DNA of 64,000 nt from contig JAVRQT010000003.1 in assembly GCA_035926095.1 (NCBI GenBank), forward strand, positions 1,674,001-1,738,000, read 5' to 3'. The position numbers and the translations under genes were made by a program. This document shows positions 20,648-31,342 of the stretch, one piece after another. Positions within the stretch are counted from its first letter, which is position 1. Each line of letters begins with the position of its first letter. Below the pieces are notes generated by a model. The model was not told where the DNA came from. It made no database searches and worked only from the letters and a program-made list of their open reading frames with translations. This DNA comes from Elasticomyces elasticus. Its lineage: Eukaryota > Ascomycota > Dothideomycetes > Mycosphaerellales > Teratosphaeriaceae.

Positions 20648-21174
20648 TTGTCGACTTCAACACCCACGCTCTTCAGCCTGCCTCAGGAATTGAAAGACGA
20701 GATTTGCGCCGTCGCCATCTCGTGCAAACCAAGTCATGGGAATCACGAAGATGTTGATGGGTCCAGATACAGCGCGCTTCTCATGTCTCTGCCTCCCCAA
20801 CACAGGTTGGAGGTCGCTGCGCAGCGCTTCAGCAACCTCGAAGTCCTCTTTCGAAATCCGCTACACATCCGCCGGTTCTACTACTACGCCAGTAATACAG
20901 GGTTGGCTACCTTTTGGAGTTTCGCGTTGAGGGTCTTCTCAACCTTCCCAGGGGAAAAGAAAAGTTCCTATGGACTCATCATTATTTCGTGTCTTCGCTG
21001 CCCGGTCTACAAAGCGTCCTTTTAGGCGGACGTGGACAGCAATTATTGGAAGAGCTTGCTGTAAGCTCTCCTGTTGTCAAGTTGCAAGTCATGGGCCACA
21101 TCAAGTCTTCATACTCGATACGGACGATGATCATATCAAACCTGATCCAGGCTGGCGCCGAGCCTGGGATTTGA
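20648..21174 (+). pseudogene. LPxELR-family copy C, start codon lost and frameshifted
   Basis: The first frame from 20648 carries all early blocks: LFSLPQELKDEICAVAIS, GSRYSALLMSLPPQHRLEVAAQRF, VLFRNPLHIRRFYYYASNTGLATF. The initiator position is TTG (CCACC TTG TCG), where member B has ACC ATG TCG, and an in-frame TAA sits at 20630, so no upstream ATG can replace it. At about 20912-20915 (ACCTTTTGGAG) the frame is lost. The +1 frame then continues the family (RVEGLLNLPRGKEKFLW, SSLPGLQSVLLGG) to a stop at 21172. Loss of one T from a run of five explains the shift. Two independent lesions argue for a real pseudogene over a sequencing error. Confidence 0.82.
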
Positions 21175-22439
21175 TGAGTGCTCAGGAGCGGTGGATGATG
21201 TGATGCAGCGATGCTGTCGGGTAGGTACTAGCCAGTGACCGGGTGCACAACATATTTCTTTCGATATGAATGAGCTCGGTATGCGCCCCTACCACAGAAC
21301 AGAAAGCACCGAAGACCGTCGTGGTTGGCGGGTCGACCAGCCTGCCATCCTGTCGCACTATTACTGGTACGAAGAATCGTCACTAAGTTAGCTCGTCTCT
21401 GTACCTTACTCAACTGGAATACAACTGCGTCGCGATCGCGTCGCATGACACTCTACGGCGTCGCAGGTAGACAAAGCAGTGGGTTCAGCACAATGCCACG
21501 GATTCTTGTGTTGGCTGTGTCCGCAGACATGCGGAAGAACCGCGACCAGGAGAAGTCTCGTGTATGTATAGCCCGACAAGTCTGCGCACCTTGTCCAACA
21601 TCTTGACTCGTCTGCATATGTTGTTATCGTTCCGGCTTGCTTCGCCACCGCTGCGGTGCCATACACACGGCCAGTTGGCTTTGTTTCGGATTTGATAGGC
21701 TCCACGTGAAGATGGACAATGCAGCCTCCCACGTTTTCTGCACCATGCCGACCGACATGAACGTGGCAGCTCGCAGGAGTCGATGCTGATCTCGCTGTCG
21801 CCGGTACGATCGTTCATGTTACTCTCCAAAAACGAAACGTAAAACCACGAATCGTAGGCCGCCGATCAGCTCCGAACAAGCATCCTGCAGGCGGAGGACA
21901 AAGCGGCAAGCCGCGAGTGGTCGAAAGACGGCGCCGTCGACTCTGCTGCATGAAACGGCACTTGACAACTTCGCCGGGCTGCATATGCACGCTGCTTCTG
22001 CAGAGTGGGAAGCGAAGCACGCCTCTTTTTCCTGAAGCTCTTCATCAGCCCGTTGCGCTGCTGTTTCGAGAAGAGGAGCAGAACAACATCGACCGTGAGA
22101 ACAAACAACATTCGCCCCTCTTCCGGCGCCCCGACCCGCACTGTCCTCAACCCGGAAGGCGCCAAACGAAGGGTGAAACCTAGACCGCGGACCCTTGTGG
22201 AGAGTCGGCGAAGAAGAGAAGCCCAAGGGACGATCACTTCTCCTCGAAGGCGCGTCGCCGCCCGACAGCACTGTATACACATCCTCACGAGACCCGACAC
22301 AGTCACTCTGGACGACCGACCGACCGACTCTTCAGCGCGCGTGCGACCTCACGAGGCAAACATCACATGGCCCCCACAAGCGCGCACGTGAAGTGAAACG
22401 AGTGGGAAACAATATCGACAAGGACAGAAAGAACTGATT
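21175..22439. other. 1.27-kb region upstream of CDC24, nothing recognised
   Basis: Several overlapping ORFs of about 70-150 codons exist on both strands around 21.8-22.4 kb, all Arg/Ser/Pro-rich and shadowing each other. None has a domain I recognise. Long regulated leaders are common before fungal polarity genes, so 22.0-22.44 kb is probably CDC24 promoter and 5' UTR. Confidence 0.45.
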
Positions 22440-25400
22440 ATGGAAGTGGCGTCCCTATCCAGCCCGTTGATATACCTGTCGCGCAGCCAGACACAACCTG
22501 CCGCCTTCCCAGGTGGCGGCGGCCCTGGACATCGCGCCAAGACCAGTTTCGGCGCGGCCTTCGGGTCCAGGGACAGCAATATGACCAAAGACGGCGGCAA
22601 AGATGGTGGCATGAATAATCACATCAGTCACCAGTCCTCAAACCACAGTATACAGTCCTCGCAGCCGTCGAGCCGGAGTAGCGATGCGACGCAAGGGACT
22701 ACACACAGCACATTGTTCTCTACTCCGCCGCCTCTGCCTGCTGGCGCAGCCGCATTGGCAAGTGGTGAAGTGACGGCGACGGACAATGTCATGAACAGCG
22801 TGGCCGATGCGTCGAGCTCGCTGTTCCAGATATGCGTGTCGTTGAGACAGAGATTGATGGGCGTACCTGGTTTCCCTGAATGGCTAGAAGAGGAGGAGGC
22901 TGCGGCCGACGACGATACAGATCCTGTGACACTGCTTTGGCGGACGTTTCGAAGAGGCATACCGCTTGTGGAGCTATACAATACACTACGGCCAAGCAAG
23001 CCCATTGAGCTTAAGGGTATCAAAGAGGAGAAGATCGGCAAGGCAGCTTCCTTCAAATTTTTGCAGGCGTGTCAGAACGACCTCAAGTTTGCGCAAGAAG
23101 ACTGCTTTATTGTGACAGAGCTGTATAGTGATGATACTACAGGCTTTGTGAAGGTGGCGAGGGTGGTAAATCGGGTGCTTGACATACTTGTCTCGAGAGG
23201 TTTGGTCGACGATATCAGGCCGACAGCACAAGACTTCGAGCAGGCAGCCAAGGGCCTGAAGCGCAGCCAGCGCCAACATATCGTGCATGAGCTTGTGAGC
23301 ACCGAACGAACATACGTCCAGCATCTCGAACTTCTGCAAGCGTTCAAGCAGCTGGTCGAAGAAAAAGGCGTGATACCTGGTGACGCGATACATGACATCT
23401 TTCTCAATTTGAACGCCTTGCTGGACTTCCAACGACGATTCTTGATTCGAGTGGAGCAAACCAATGCTCAGCCAGAAGAAGAACAGAACTGGGGCAAGCT
23501 GTTCATTCTTTACTGCGAAGCTTTCAAAGTGTATGAGCCGTACATTGCCAATCAGCGCAAGTGCGAGAAGAAGGTTGTGGCGGAGTACGCAAAACTGAAG
23601 GATGCCGGTGGCAACCTCGAGATGAGGCAGATCGTGGAGAGTCCAACGTCGCTATACGGGTTCTTGATGAAGCCATTCCAGCGGTTATCGAAGTATCCGT
23701 TACTGCTCAACGACTTGTACAACAAGGGGGATCTGGATGAAGAGCGGAAGCACGACCTCAAGCTTGGCAAGGAGGCCGCCACATCTATACTAACCCGAGC
23801 AAATAAAGCCGTGGACAAGGAGGAGAAGCATGAAGCAGTCGCAGAACTCAAGATGCGTGTCGAAGACTGGAAAGGCCATCGTGTCGAAGGCTTCGGTGAG
23901 CTCATGCTGTACGGCACCTTCACAGTACTCAAGAGTGAGAATCTTGGCTCGGGCAAGGATGGCGAACGGCAATACCACGTCTACCTCTTCGAGACCATCC
24001 TCCTGTGCTGCAAGGACATCGATCCGACCAAACCCAAGAACAAGCTCAGCAACAAGCAGCTGGTCGACCGAGCGAGTGGGAAACCGAAACTTCAGCTCAA
24101 GGGCCGCATATTTATGCAGAACGTGACGGATCTAGTCTCGTTAGCCAAGCCAGGTATGCTTCGCACCGCGTCTGCACCCGATGACTTCCATGTCATAGTC
24201 CGATCTTCAGAAAAGGTACGTTGTTCCCAAGTGGTGCAGTATAACTGACATATCTTTTTTCTCTGCGACCGTAGGCTCATACACATGCCAGATTTTCTGG
24301 AAAGGCGATCCCTCGATTGAGAACTTTATCATCCGATTCAGTTCCGAGGACTTGATGAAGAAGTGGGCGCAGCAGATAGAGCTGCAGAGACGACGATACA
24401 GGGAGAGCAGATCTGCCAGAAATTCGGATGGAAGTCGGACAGGCGGGACAAGCGTCACCGAATTCATGCACATGAAGGGTCTGGGCGCCATGGAGAACCC
24501 GTACGCCGAGGATATGGAAGAGGACGACGACGAGGCAGAGACTCTGGTCGGCAGTGGACAGCCGAGTTGGATTGGAGGATACCCAGCCAGTGCGATGGCC
24601 AGAGATATATCACAGAGTAGGAACGGCTCCAGCACTAGTTTGCGAAGTCGAAGTACGACGAGTAATAGTGATAGCAACGGACTGCCGACACCGACGCCAT
24701 TATCTGCAGTTTCCGGACGAGCGCCAGCACCCCGGTTCCCGCAAGGTGCACTGCAGCAACAACCACTGACTCTACGAACGCAGCTTTCGGGTGCACAAGC
24801 GTTGAGCCCGAGTGCGAGGGCAGAGCAAGAAAGCTACTTTTCGCCGGCCACAGGAGACTCGCCCCAGTCGAGTTCACGAACGAGTACGAGCTCGAATCTG
24901 GGCATGAACATGTACCCTTTCCCGAGACAAGTGGCGCCGCAACAGCAGATGCAGAACGGATATCCCGAAGAATACTCCGCTCATGCACTAGGCCACGGCC
25001 AGTCGCGCTTCACGGCGCCGGCTATGGGCAGACAAAGAGAGCCGAGCACGAGTGGCTCGACAACCAATGGGTACCCAGTCCAGCAGCCAGGACGTCAAGG
25101 TGTCGCACCTCGACCATCGTTTCCGGCAGGGAGTGGCATGCATTCAGCACAGCAGATGCCCTCGCAGCCACGAAACAGGTCGGCGAGCAGTCCAGATATT
25201 CACAACGGCGTGCAGCAGAGCCGCGGTGTATCTGGCACCGCACTCCGTGGGCAACCGCCAGTACCTGACATGCCTGCCGGCTATCAGCAGCAGCAGTTTG
25301 GAGGCGTGCCACGAAGCCAGAACGGCAGCCCAGCAAATGCTCAGCCACTAAATGGAGCAGGACATCCGAGACACAGCCCACAATCGCAACTCACTCGAGA

Positions 25401-25947
25401 GCGAAGCTACCAGGTAGGACCTGGACGACAACCACAAGATCCATCACCCACCTCTGCCTATGGCTACGATGGAGGTCGAGCGGCCGACCTTCGAGGGATG
25501 CAGCAACAGCCTACCTCACGGTCTGTCACACCATTACCTGGCCGTGGTGCAGGCACGTTCTCGCCTCCCTTGCCAAGTGCGACGCCCTCCTTCGACGCCG
25601 TCTCACCTGGAGCACCAACCCAGCTCAAGGTCAAGGTTCACTGTCCTTCCGCTTCTCAAATGCTCACCCTGGTCGTACCGCTCACGATCAGCTACCAGAG
25701 CCTCAAAGATCGCATCGATGCGAAGCTGCAGCGGTCGACGAACTTGTCACTTACTGATCAACCTGGTAGAGCAAAAGAGAGTGTAGTGAAGTTGAAGTAC
25801 CTCGACGAGGAAGACTTTGTAAGTATTCAGTCAGACGAAGATGTATGGACCGCATTCGAAACGTGGCGGGAGCAGAGAGGTGGCGCCGGTGCCAGCGACG
25901 GCGGTGTTGGAAGCATGGGTGAGATCGAGCTGTTTTGCCAGCGTTGA
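22440..25947 (+). CDS. CDC24: Cdc24-type Rho/Cdc42 guanine nucleotide exchange factor
   Basis: Two exons encode about 1145 aa. Domains in order: a Ser/Gln-rich disordered start; the CDC24 calponin-like domain from about 127 (SLFQICVSLRQRLMGVPGF... WRTFRRGIPLVELYN); a RhoGEF/DH domain from about 280 (HIVHELVSTERTYVQHLELL, and MKPFQRLSKYPLLLNDL, the conserved helix); a PH domain (GFGELMLYGTFTV... YHVYLFETILLCCKD... IFWKGDPSIENFIIRF); a long Gln/Pro/Ser linker; and a C-terminal PB1 domain (LKVKVHCPSASQ... LKYLDEEDFVSIQSDEDVW). It activates Cdc42 at polarity sites, with the PB1 binding Bem1-type scaffolds. The intron near 24216-24291 is ambiguous: the strong donor GTACGT at 24216 with acceptor CCGTAG at 24274 breaks frame. 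Frame holds with 24216-24291 or with a weak donor at 24220 and acceptor 24274. Confidence 0.95.
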
Positions 25948-26579
25948 TTGAAAAGACACGATGGGTGCCATTTGCGAGATCAACTACATCAACCTCCGGG
26001 AGGAGTGTGTGATCGCTGGCTTGGCGATACATGAAGAGAAAGACAGAAGTTCGGCCGGAGCGCCTGACAGAGGCACCAAAGCGAGCATTTTGGTTACCTG
26101 ACGGCCGATATTATGCTTACGAGTCCGGATGCCGTGTACTGCCCTTAGCAGCGGGTTGCTTTGGAAGCACGAGAATGCGACCGCAGCGAGCACGATGCGA
26201 TGAGCTGCAAGACACGAAGCATCCTTATTGCCATCCCGCGAGCCGAGCCGAACTACATGAAGAGACGATGGACGATGGTTGTATGACGAGAGAGCGAAAG
26301 AGCTTTGATGAAAGTACCATGGCAGATGCAGCTTCGTGCGTATATAGATGCATATGTGCTGAATGAAGATGATGTTCACCATTAGATCTGCGCACGCGCT
26401 GCACAGTTGTCTAACACACCACTTGGGACCTGTGTGCTAATGCTGATCAGGAATTTGACCACTACCACTACTAGTTTTGAGATGACTGGGTTGTTTCCTT
26501 TGCAACGCCAAGCCCACCACCGCTACAAATTTTCGCTTCATCTCCTGTCTCCACTGCTGGGCACTTATCATCTGCAACA
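25948..26579. other. CDC24 3' flank and promoter of family member D
   Basis: 632 bases. A plus ORF (26031-26366) and minus ORFs overlap, with no recognisable motifs. I see no repeat. Confidence 0.45.
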
Positions 26580-27146
26580 ATGTCGACCAGTCCGTGCGGA
26601 CTGCTCAGCCTGCCATCGGAGATACGCATGATAATATGGACACTCGCCATTCATCAAGGCCCTACGAAAGTTGGTAGTACTTTCGCGAACGGCACGGTCT
26701 TCCTCGCCCTTTTGCAGGCCATACCAGTCTGTCACCACGAGATCGTGGATCGGAGCTTCGCGAATACCACGGTCAAGTTCTACCAGCCTTTCCACATCCA
26801 GCAAATTCTCAAGGTTGCACCGGCTCGCCTCTTGGACTCGCTGTCGAGCGTGGCGCTGAATTTGAAAGATATGCGAGCGAACCTCATCGGACCGAATGAT
26901 CTACTGCCCCTAGCCGACTTGCCGTCCACTACCGAGATATCTATCATCATCCGGACAGCGACTACAGAGAAGAATCCAATACGCGACATTGGAAAACTTC
27001 TTGCGCAGACCTTACTCGACGACGAGCGGTACAGAGCACGTCAAATCCAGTATAACGTGATCACCATCGCAGACAGAACCGTCAGGCGCATGGAAATCAG
27101 ACTCATTAGACAGCTATCACGCACTCCAAAGCGCACGATGCTATGA
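26580..27146 (+). CDS. LPxELR-family protein D
   Basis: A 188-aa intronless gene. Block 1 is LLSLPSEIRMIIWTLAIHQG, and here the Trp (IIW) makes it look most like a canonical 2EXR motif. Block 2 is GTVFLALLQAIPVCHHEIVDRSF, block 3 VKFYQPFHIQQILKVAPARLLDSLSSVAL. The end is very basic (RRMEIRLIRQLSRTPKRTML). It opens MSTSPCGLLSLP, close to the MSTSTPTLFSLP start of pseudogene C, suggesting recent common origin. Function unknown. Confidence 0.72.
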   Translation: MSTSPCGLLSLPSEIRMIIWTLAIHQGPTKVGSTFANGTVFLALLQAIPVCHHEIVDRSFANTTVKFYQPFHIQQILKVAPARLLDSLSSVALNLKDMRANLIGPNDLLPLADLPSTTEISIIIRTATTEKNPIRDIGKLLAQTLLDDERYRARQIQYNVITIADRTVRRMEIRLIRQLSRTPKRTML

Positions 27147-27432
27147 GCGTACAAGTCTGAGCAAGCACGCTTGCTTGAAGACTGGGACATGATGCGGTCA
27201 GTAAACTTGCAGTTCTATCGTCAGCTGGACAGAGATAAGACGATAGCGGCGTCGACGGTGACGCGGGCTGGGAGCATGCTTCCGAAGCTGTTCTATGATG
27301 GAGTATCGGCGTCGGATCCTAGCTCAGGCTGGTGAAGGCGTCGATGGGCGGACCTGGCTTTCTGGAGACTCTCGTTGAACTCCTCACCCAAGCGGCCAGA
27401 CATTCTCGGACCCAGGTCAGCTCGTTGACATC

Positions 27433-27796
27433 GATGGCAGATCGCCAGTGAAACGAGCTTATAGAGAGTCGGTGTCACGGAGATCTGTCATAGACGCATC
27501 GATCGCGAACAACACAACTTTGATTCACGCTACGGCAGCCACGCACGGCGTCTGTATGTGATTCGTTGCTAAACTGGCCACTTCTGAACACCACCTGGTC
27601 AACGCTCCTGAGGCTTCAGCTCGCTCACAACCCGCTCGTACGCTACCCTCTTCGGGTCTGACCTTACATTGCCAAGCGCCCCACCTGACTGTCGTGGGGT
27701 TCGGTGGCATCGACTGCTCGTAGGTGCGAACCATGATCCATGGCAGATCGCCAGTGAGACGAGCTCATGCAGAGGCCATGCTAGGGAGATCTGTTA
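27433..27796 (+). repeat. Direct repeats flanking a family relic
   Basis: 27433-27490 and 27739-27796 share TGGCAGATCGCCAGTGAxACGAGCT and both end GGAGATCTGT. They are about 57 bases long, roughly 80% alike, 306 bases apart. No match to a named element. Confidence 0.65.
27600..27665 (-). pseudogene. Relic of the C-terminus of family copy E
   Basis: On the minus strand this encodes RVAYERVVSELKPQER followed by TGA. The corresponding part of member E is YERVAYELKRRRCRSGR. It lies between the two direct repeats and has no intact gene upstream, so it is a leftover from a duplicated copy. Confidence 0.55.
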
Positions 27797-27851
27797 CCAG
27801 CGTTCTCTTGCGATGAGCGAGACAGGACCGGTGCTCTAGGGATGATATATC

Positions 27852-28580
27852 CTAGTCAAACAGGCACTGATCGCAACAAGCCCGGTCTTTGAAGAGCTTG
27901 ATCATTGCCTTGCAGCAAACTCGGTGTCTCTTACAGTCTTTTGCTGCGCTTGACGTCTTCCGGATTCTGCCTGATCGACACCTTCGACGCTTCAGCTCGT
28001 AGGCTACTCGCTCATACGCCAAATGATGTGGGCTTGATTTGTTTCTCACAAGCGCAGCACCTGTCTTGGACACGACGCAACGTGAACAACCATTCGCCCT
28101 GAACATATCGTCAAAATCCTCCTCACTCATCGTTTCCATGCGTACAGAGACGTCGCCAAAACGCTCCACTCTTGTAACGTACTCGCAGAGGGTTGCCCAT
28201 CGCTCCGATGGAGGGTCTGCGATGCCGATCTCGATATGCCTCAAGCTCGGGAGTTGAGCGAGAGGTGCGAAGCTCATCTTGTGGACGGCAGCTTGAGGAT
28301 ATCCCAAGATGTCGAAGTATATGTGCGAGATCGAGAGTGCGGTCTCTTGGCTGGTGTGCGATATGAAGGAGGCGAGATGCTCCGGATGGTGGAAGACTAA
28401 TCCGCCTCGACCTCGTATAAGCAAGCGGCGGACTTCGATATCGTCTGGGTATCCAGAAGCACATATGAGTGCAGCCAAGTTTGAGCCGTCCAGCGCCGGG
28501 AGATCCCGAACGGTGGCGAAGTCGTATATCATGTCCTTCAGCTCGTTGGGCAGTTCGGAGATGTGATCTGTATGCGGCAT
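27852..28580 (-). CDS. LPxELR-family protein E with Cys-rich C-terminus
   Basis: A 242-aa intronless gene. Block 1 is ISELPNELKDMIYDFATVRD, block 2 GSNLAALICASGYPDDIEVRRLL, block 3 LVFHHPEHLASFISHTSQETALSISHIYF, followed by LAQLPSLRHIEIGI. The last 100 residues are Arg/Lys/Cys-rich (CSRCVVSKTG, CKRHRVCCK, DRACCDQCLFD) with nine Cys, which might bind metal; spacing does not match a named zinc finger. Its Cys-rich ending is reminiscent of member A. Unlike its neighbours D and F-H it is on the minus strand. Confidence 0.72.
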   Translation of the reverse strand: MPHTDHISELPNELKDMIYDFATVRDLPALDGSNLAALICASGYPDDIEVRRLLIRGRGGLVFHHPEHLASFISHTSQETALSISHIYFDILGYPQAAVHKMSFAPLAQLPSLRHIEIGIADPPSERWATLCEYVTRVERFGDVSVRMETMSEEDFDDMFRANGCSRCVVSKTGAALVRNKSSPHHLAYERVAYELKRRRCRSGRIRKTSSAAKDCKRHRVCCKAMIKLFKDRACCDQCLFD

Positions 28581-28713
28581 TTACCCCGCTGGAGCTGAAT
28601 GAGCTGAAGTGTTGCGGACGTGCTAGGTGTTGGCCCAGGTCCAGTAGCATGGGGGTGGAAGAGATCAGATTGTTGGAGCTGGTACCTTGGTGCATGCAAG
28701 TCGGGTGCATGAG

Positions 28714-28724
28714 CTCTATATAAG
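28714..28724 (-). promoter_or_regulatory. TATA element candidate for family member E
   Basis: CTATATAAG on the plus strand reads CTTATATAG on the minus strand, about 135 bases before the ATG at 28580. Placement fits a fungal TATA box; use is inference. Confidence 0.35.
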
Positions 28725-29315
28725 TCAACTCGATCTCGTGCCAAGAGAATGCATAGCTGAAGTTTATTGCACACATCTAGGTCATAGTCGCGGTTTTCTA
28801 AGGTTTCGTGAGACCATCAATTCGCTAGCCCAGCGAGCGAAAGCAAGGATTCTCGCTCGAAGGTTGCGGTCCGAACATTAGAGTCGTGCCTATCTTACAG
28901 GCACCTCCCGCATGTTCTAGCCGTCAACGAGCTGGCATGCTTCCGAGCTCCTTGAGGGGGAGATCGACCGTCTCGGTCAACAGATGTCAGTATAGAGGTT
29001 GATCGATAGTGTCGGCGCCATCGTAAAGTTTGAGGGCTTTGGAGACCTACGAGTCGAGTCGGACAACTTGCAAGGGTCGCTCAACTCGGGGGGCCTGTCA
29101 GTAGCGATTTCCTGATAGCCAACAATTTATTGCAAGTTACCGTTTTTCTAGCACCTGACAAGGTGCAATCTTAGGGTTGGAATGTCAGCAAGGTGTCGAG
29201 ACGTGGCAATCGGACACCTATAGGTTGCTTTGTCGAAACAAATCTTTACGAATCAGAAGCTTCTTGCTCAGCGTGGAGTCGTGCACACCTTATTGCGGCT
29301 TCGTGGTGACTGGTC
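28725..29315. other. Divergent spacer between family copies E and F
   Basis: About 590 bases with no protein-like ORF and no RNA gene that I recognise. Confidence 0.45.
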
Positions 29316-29425
29316 CCGTGTATATCTTTGGGACCTCGCCTTGCAGTTCATCGACATCCTTTCGTCAAGTCCTCGTATATCATCATGACCTCGCCATGCA
29401 GTCCATCGACATCCTTTCATCAAGC
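29316..29425 (+). repeat. 55-bp tandem duplication covering the start codon of member F
   Basis: Two adjacent copies, 29316-29370 and 29371-29425, share TATATC, GACCTCGCC, TGCAGT and TCATCGACATCCTTTC with few differences. The second copy holds the likely initiator ATG (29396); the first has TTG at the equivalent place (29341). The duplication therefore doubled the start region and only one start survives. Confidence 0.75.
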
Positions 29426-30196
29426 CCCCCGACTCCTCATCCCGCGGAGGCGGCAAGTGAACAGATCAGCCACAATATGGCTATCAAGCACAGCAACGCT
29501 TCGGAGCTCCCCAATGACCTTTCCAGCAAGCTCTCCAACCTCGCACTATCAGCACCGGAAAGCCCAGCAGTCTCAGCGACATCGAGACTGCTCGCCCTTC
29601 CACAAGAAGTGCGGGACTTGGTGTACGACTTTGCTCTCTACGATGCGCAAGGCCTCGATCTCGATCTCATAACCAACGACAAGACGACCAGCTTGCAGCC
29701 TTTTAGCGTCGCCATCTATACTTCACTCTTCCTCGCGCTGCCTCAAACCCGGCGACACGAGCTGTCGAAGCGTCCCAGCACGCAACACAAGACGGCCATC
29801 TTCTTGGACCGTACCTTCACACCAAACCAGGTGGTCGTGTTCTCTTCAAGATCGCAATTACGCCAGGTATTTTCAAGAGCGCACCCGACCGCACTCGCTT
29901 CGATCACATCCATCGCTCTCAACATTGAGACCCAAAATATTGCAGGTGACAAGTACTGGGCCAATCGTCTCATCGAGAGACTTCATGGTCTCAAAAGAGT
30001 CTTTGTTGGTCCGTATACCATCCACTTAATTTCGCCCGAAGGCAGAATTGTGAGCTTCGCGAGAGTCTCACTACTAGAACCTTTAGTGATGGCTCTAACG
30101 GACGAGCATGGGGCCAGGAATGAGAGCAAGAGATATATCGAGGAAAGCCAACGTTGGCGAGCAGCATGGCCCATGCCACCAGCGCCTTCATCCTAG
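29396..30196 (+). CDS. LPxELR-family protein F
   Basis: 266 aa, intronless, taking ATG 29396 as start (the frame is open further upstream but has no earlier ATG in frame). A disordered 70-residue Ser/Pro-rich leader precedes block 1, LLALPQEVRDLVYDFALYDAQG. Block 2 is VAIYTSLFLALPQTRRHELSKR and block 3 VVVFSSRSQLRQVFSRAHPTALASITSIALN. The LxGLKRVFVGPYT segment is shared with G and H. F, G and H form one subgroup, all on the plus strand head-to-tail. Function unknown. Confidence 0.72.
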   Translation: MQSIDILSSSPPTPHPAEAASEQISHNMAIKHSNASELPNDLSSKLSNLALSAPESPAVSATSRLLALPQEVRDLVYDFALYDAQGLDLDLITNDKTTSLQPFSVAIYTSLFLALPQTRRHELSKRPSTQHKTAIFLDRTFTPNQVVVFSSRSQLRQVFSRAHPTALASITSIALNIETQNIAGDKYWANRLIERLHGLKRVFVGPYTIHLISPEGRIVSFARVSLLEPLVMALTDEHGARNESKRYIEESQRWRAAWPMPPAPSS

Positions 30197-30697
30197 CCTA
30201 CATTCGAGGAGATGACGGCTCAATGGTCGTTGACCGACTACTTGTCGATCGAAGCTGCGCGGCCTCGGAGACAGTGAATATCGGCTGAGTCTTTCACGAC
30301 TTCTGGTAGCTCGACTTGCAGCAGCCATGGGCCCGTGTTGAAGCCCAGATCTTCCGGGCTTCATCTCACTGGAATGAATCCGATCAGTGCAACAGCTCAT
30401 GCAGGCTTGATCTTTGGGGAGTGTATGCGGAAAGGACGACGATGCCTGAGGTAAGAGCGAGTGGGCATGGTCAGCCCTGCTGCTGTTATTCCTAGATGGC
30501 CCAAGGTTGTTGTGGCTTGCGCCTGGCTCTGCAAAACACTTCGATAGGCCACATCTTCGAGAGAACATCCTCTTTGAGCTCAGACTTAGTACCCTCGAAC
30601 ATCCACAAGCCCATATGAGCATCCCACAGCTCTGACTTGACTGCGTCCGAAGCCTTCGTGCAAGGTCGTTATAGAGATACCACATAACCGCTGCGCC
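30197..30697. other. Spacer between family copies F and G
   Basis: 500 bases with no recognised gene or repeat. A minus-strand ORF here (to 30760) overlaps member G's start and lacks any motif. Confidence 0.45.
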
Positions 30698-31342
30698 ATG
30701 GATTCTCACCCCGACAATGCTCAGGCCCTTGCCAAAATACCGCAAAGCAACACACTCCACGTCGATGTCCCCACGTGCCAGAGCAGCCGATCAGAAAACA
30801 CGAACTCACCAAGTCTGATGACTGTGGCTCAGGAGCTGCGGGATCTTGTATACGACTTCGCCATCCGTGATTCTGGCAAGCCCAAGCTCACAATCGACAA
30901 CATCCAGCTTACCATGGGGCCTATCGAGCCGTTCAATGTGACCACATACATCGTACTCAAGGGAGCTCTCCCTCCATCCCGTCGGCACGAGCTTCCCACC
31001 CGAAAGCTGCAGGCGGACGCAGCACTCTTCCTTTCGGCCGCACAACTAGAGAGGCTAGACCAGCACTTCGACGATAGCTTCCTCGCTTCAATCAGAACCA
31101 TCGTGCTCGACGGAGACTGGATGATCATCTACAACAACGCCTTCGCCAATTTGCCGAATTTGGATATCGTCTTTCTTGGGCCTGGACCATATACCTCGAG
31201 GATCTCGATGCTCTCGGGATGGCAGAGCGACATCAAGTTGTACTACGGCGATGGACCGCCACCTTTGATGGCTCAAATTCCGAGTGAGCGCCGGGCCCCA
31301 GCACTGATGAACAACGATGTGCGTCCTGGAGGGAGCCAGTGA
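30698..31342 (+). CDS. LPxELR-family protein G (Pro lost from the motif)
   Basis: 214 aa, intronless. Block 1 is LMTVAQELRDLVYDFAIRDSG: the otherwise constant Leu-Pro is Val-Ala, which may weaken the fold. Block 2 is VTTYIVLKGALPPSRRHELPTR, block 3 ALFLSAAQLERLDQHFDDSFLASIRTIVL, then NLPNLDIVFLGPGPYTS. It aligns along its length with H and F. Function unknown; the frame is intact. Confidence 0.7.
   Translation: MDSHPDNAQALAKIPQSNTLHVDVPTCQSSRSENTNSPSLMTVAQELRDLVYDFAIRDSGKPKLTIDNIQLTMGPIEPFNVTTYIVLKGALPPSRRHELPTRKLQADAALFLSAAQLERLDQHFDDSFLASIRTIVLDGDWMIIYNNAFANLPNLDIVFLGPGPYTSRISMLSGWQSDIKLYYGDGPPPLMAQIPSERRAPALMNNDVRPGGSQ

Noticed and set aside
21814..22391. Several 100-150 codon ORFs on both strands upstream of CDC24
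   Set aside because: They overlap each other in several frames, are Arg/Ser-rich and show no domain; likely promoter or leader DNA.
28123..28776. 217-codon minus ORF overlapping family member E
   Set aside because: Different frame from the family blocks; the 27852-28580 frame carries the conserved motifs.
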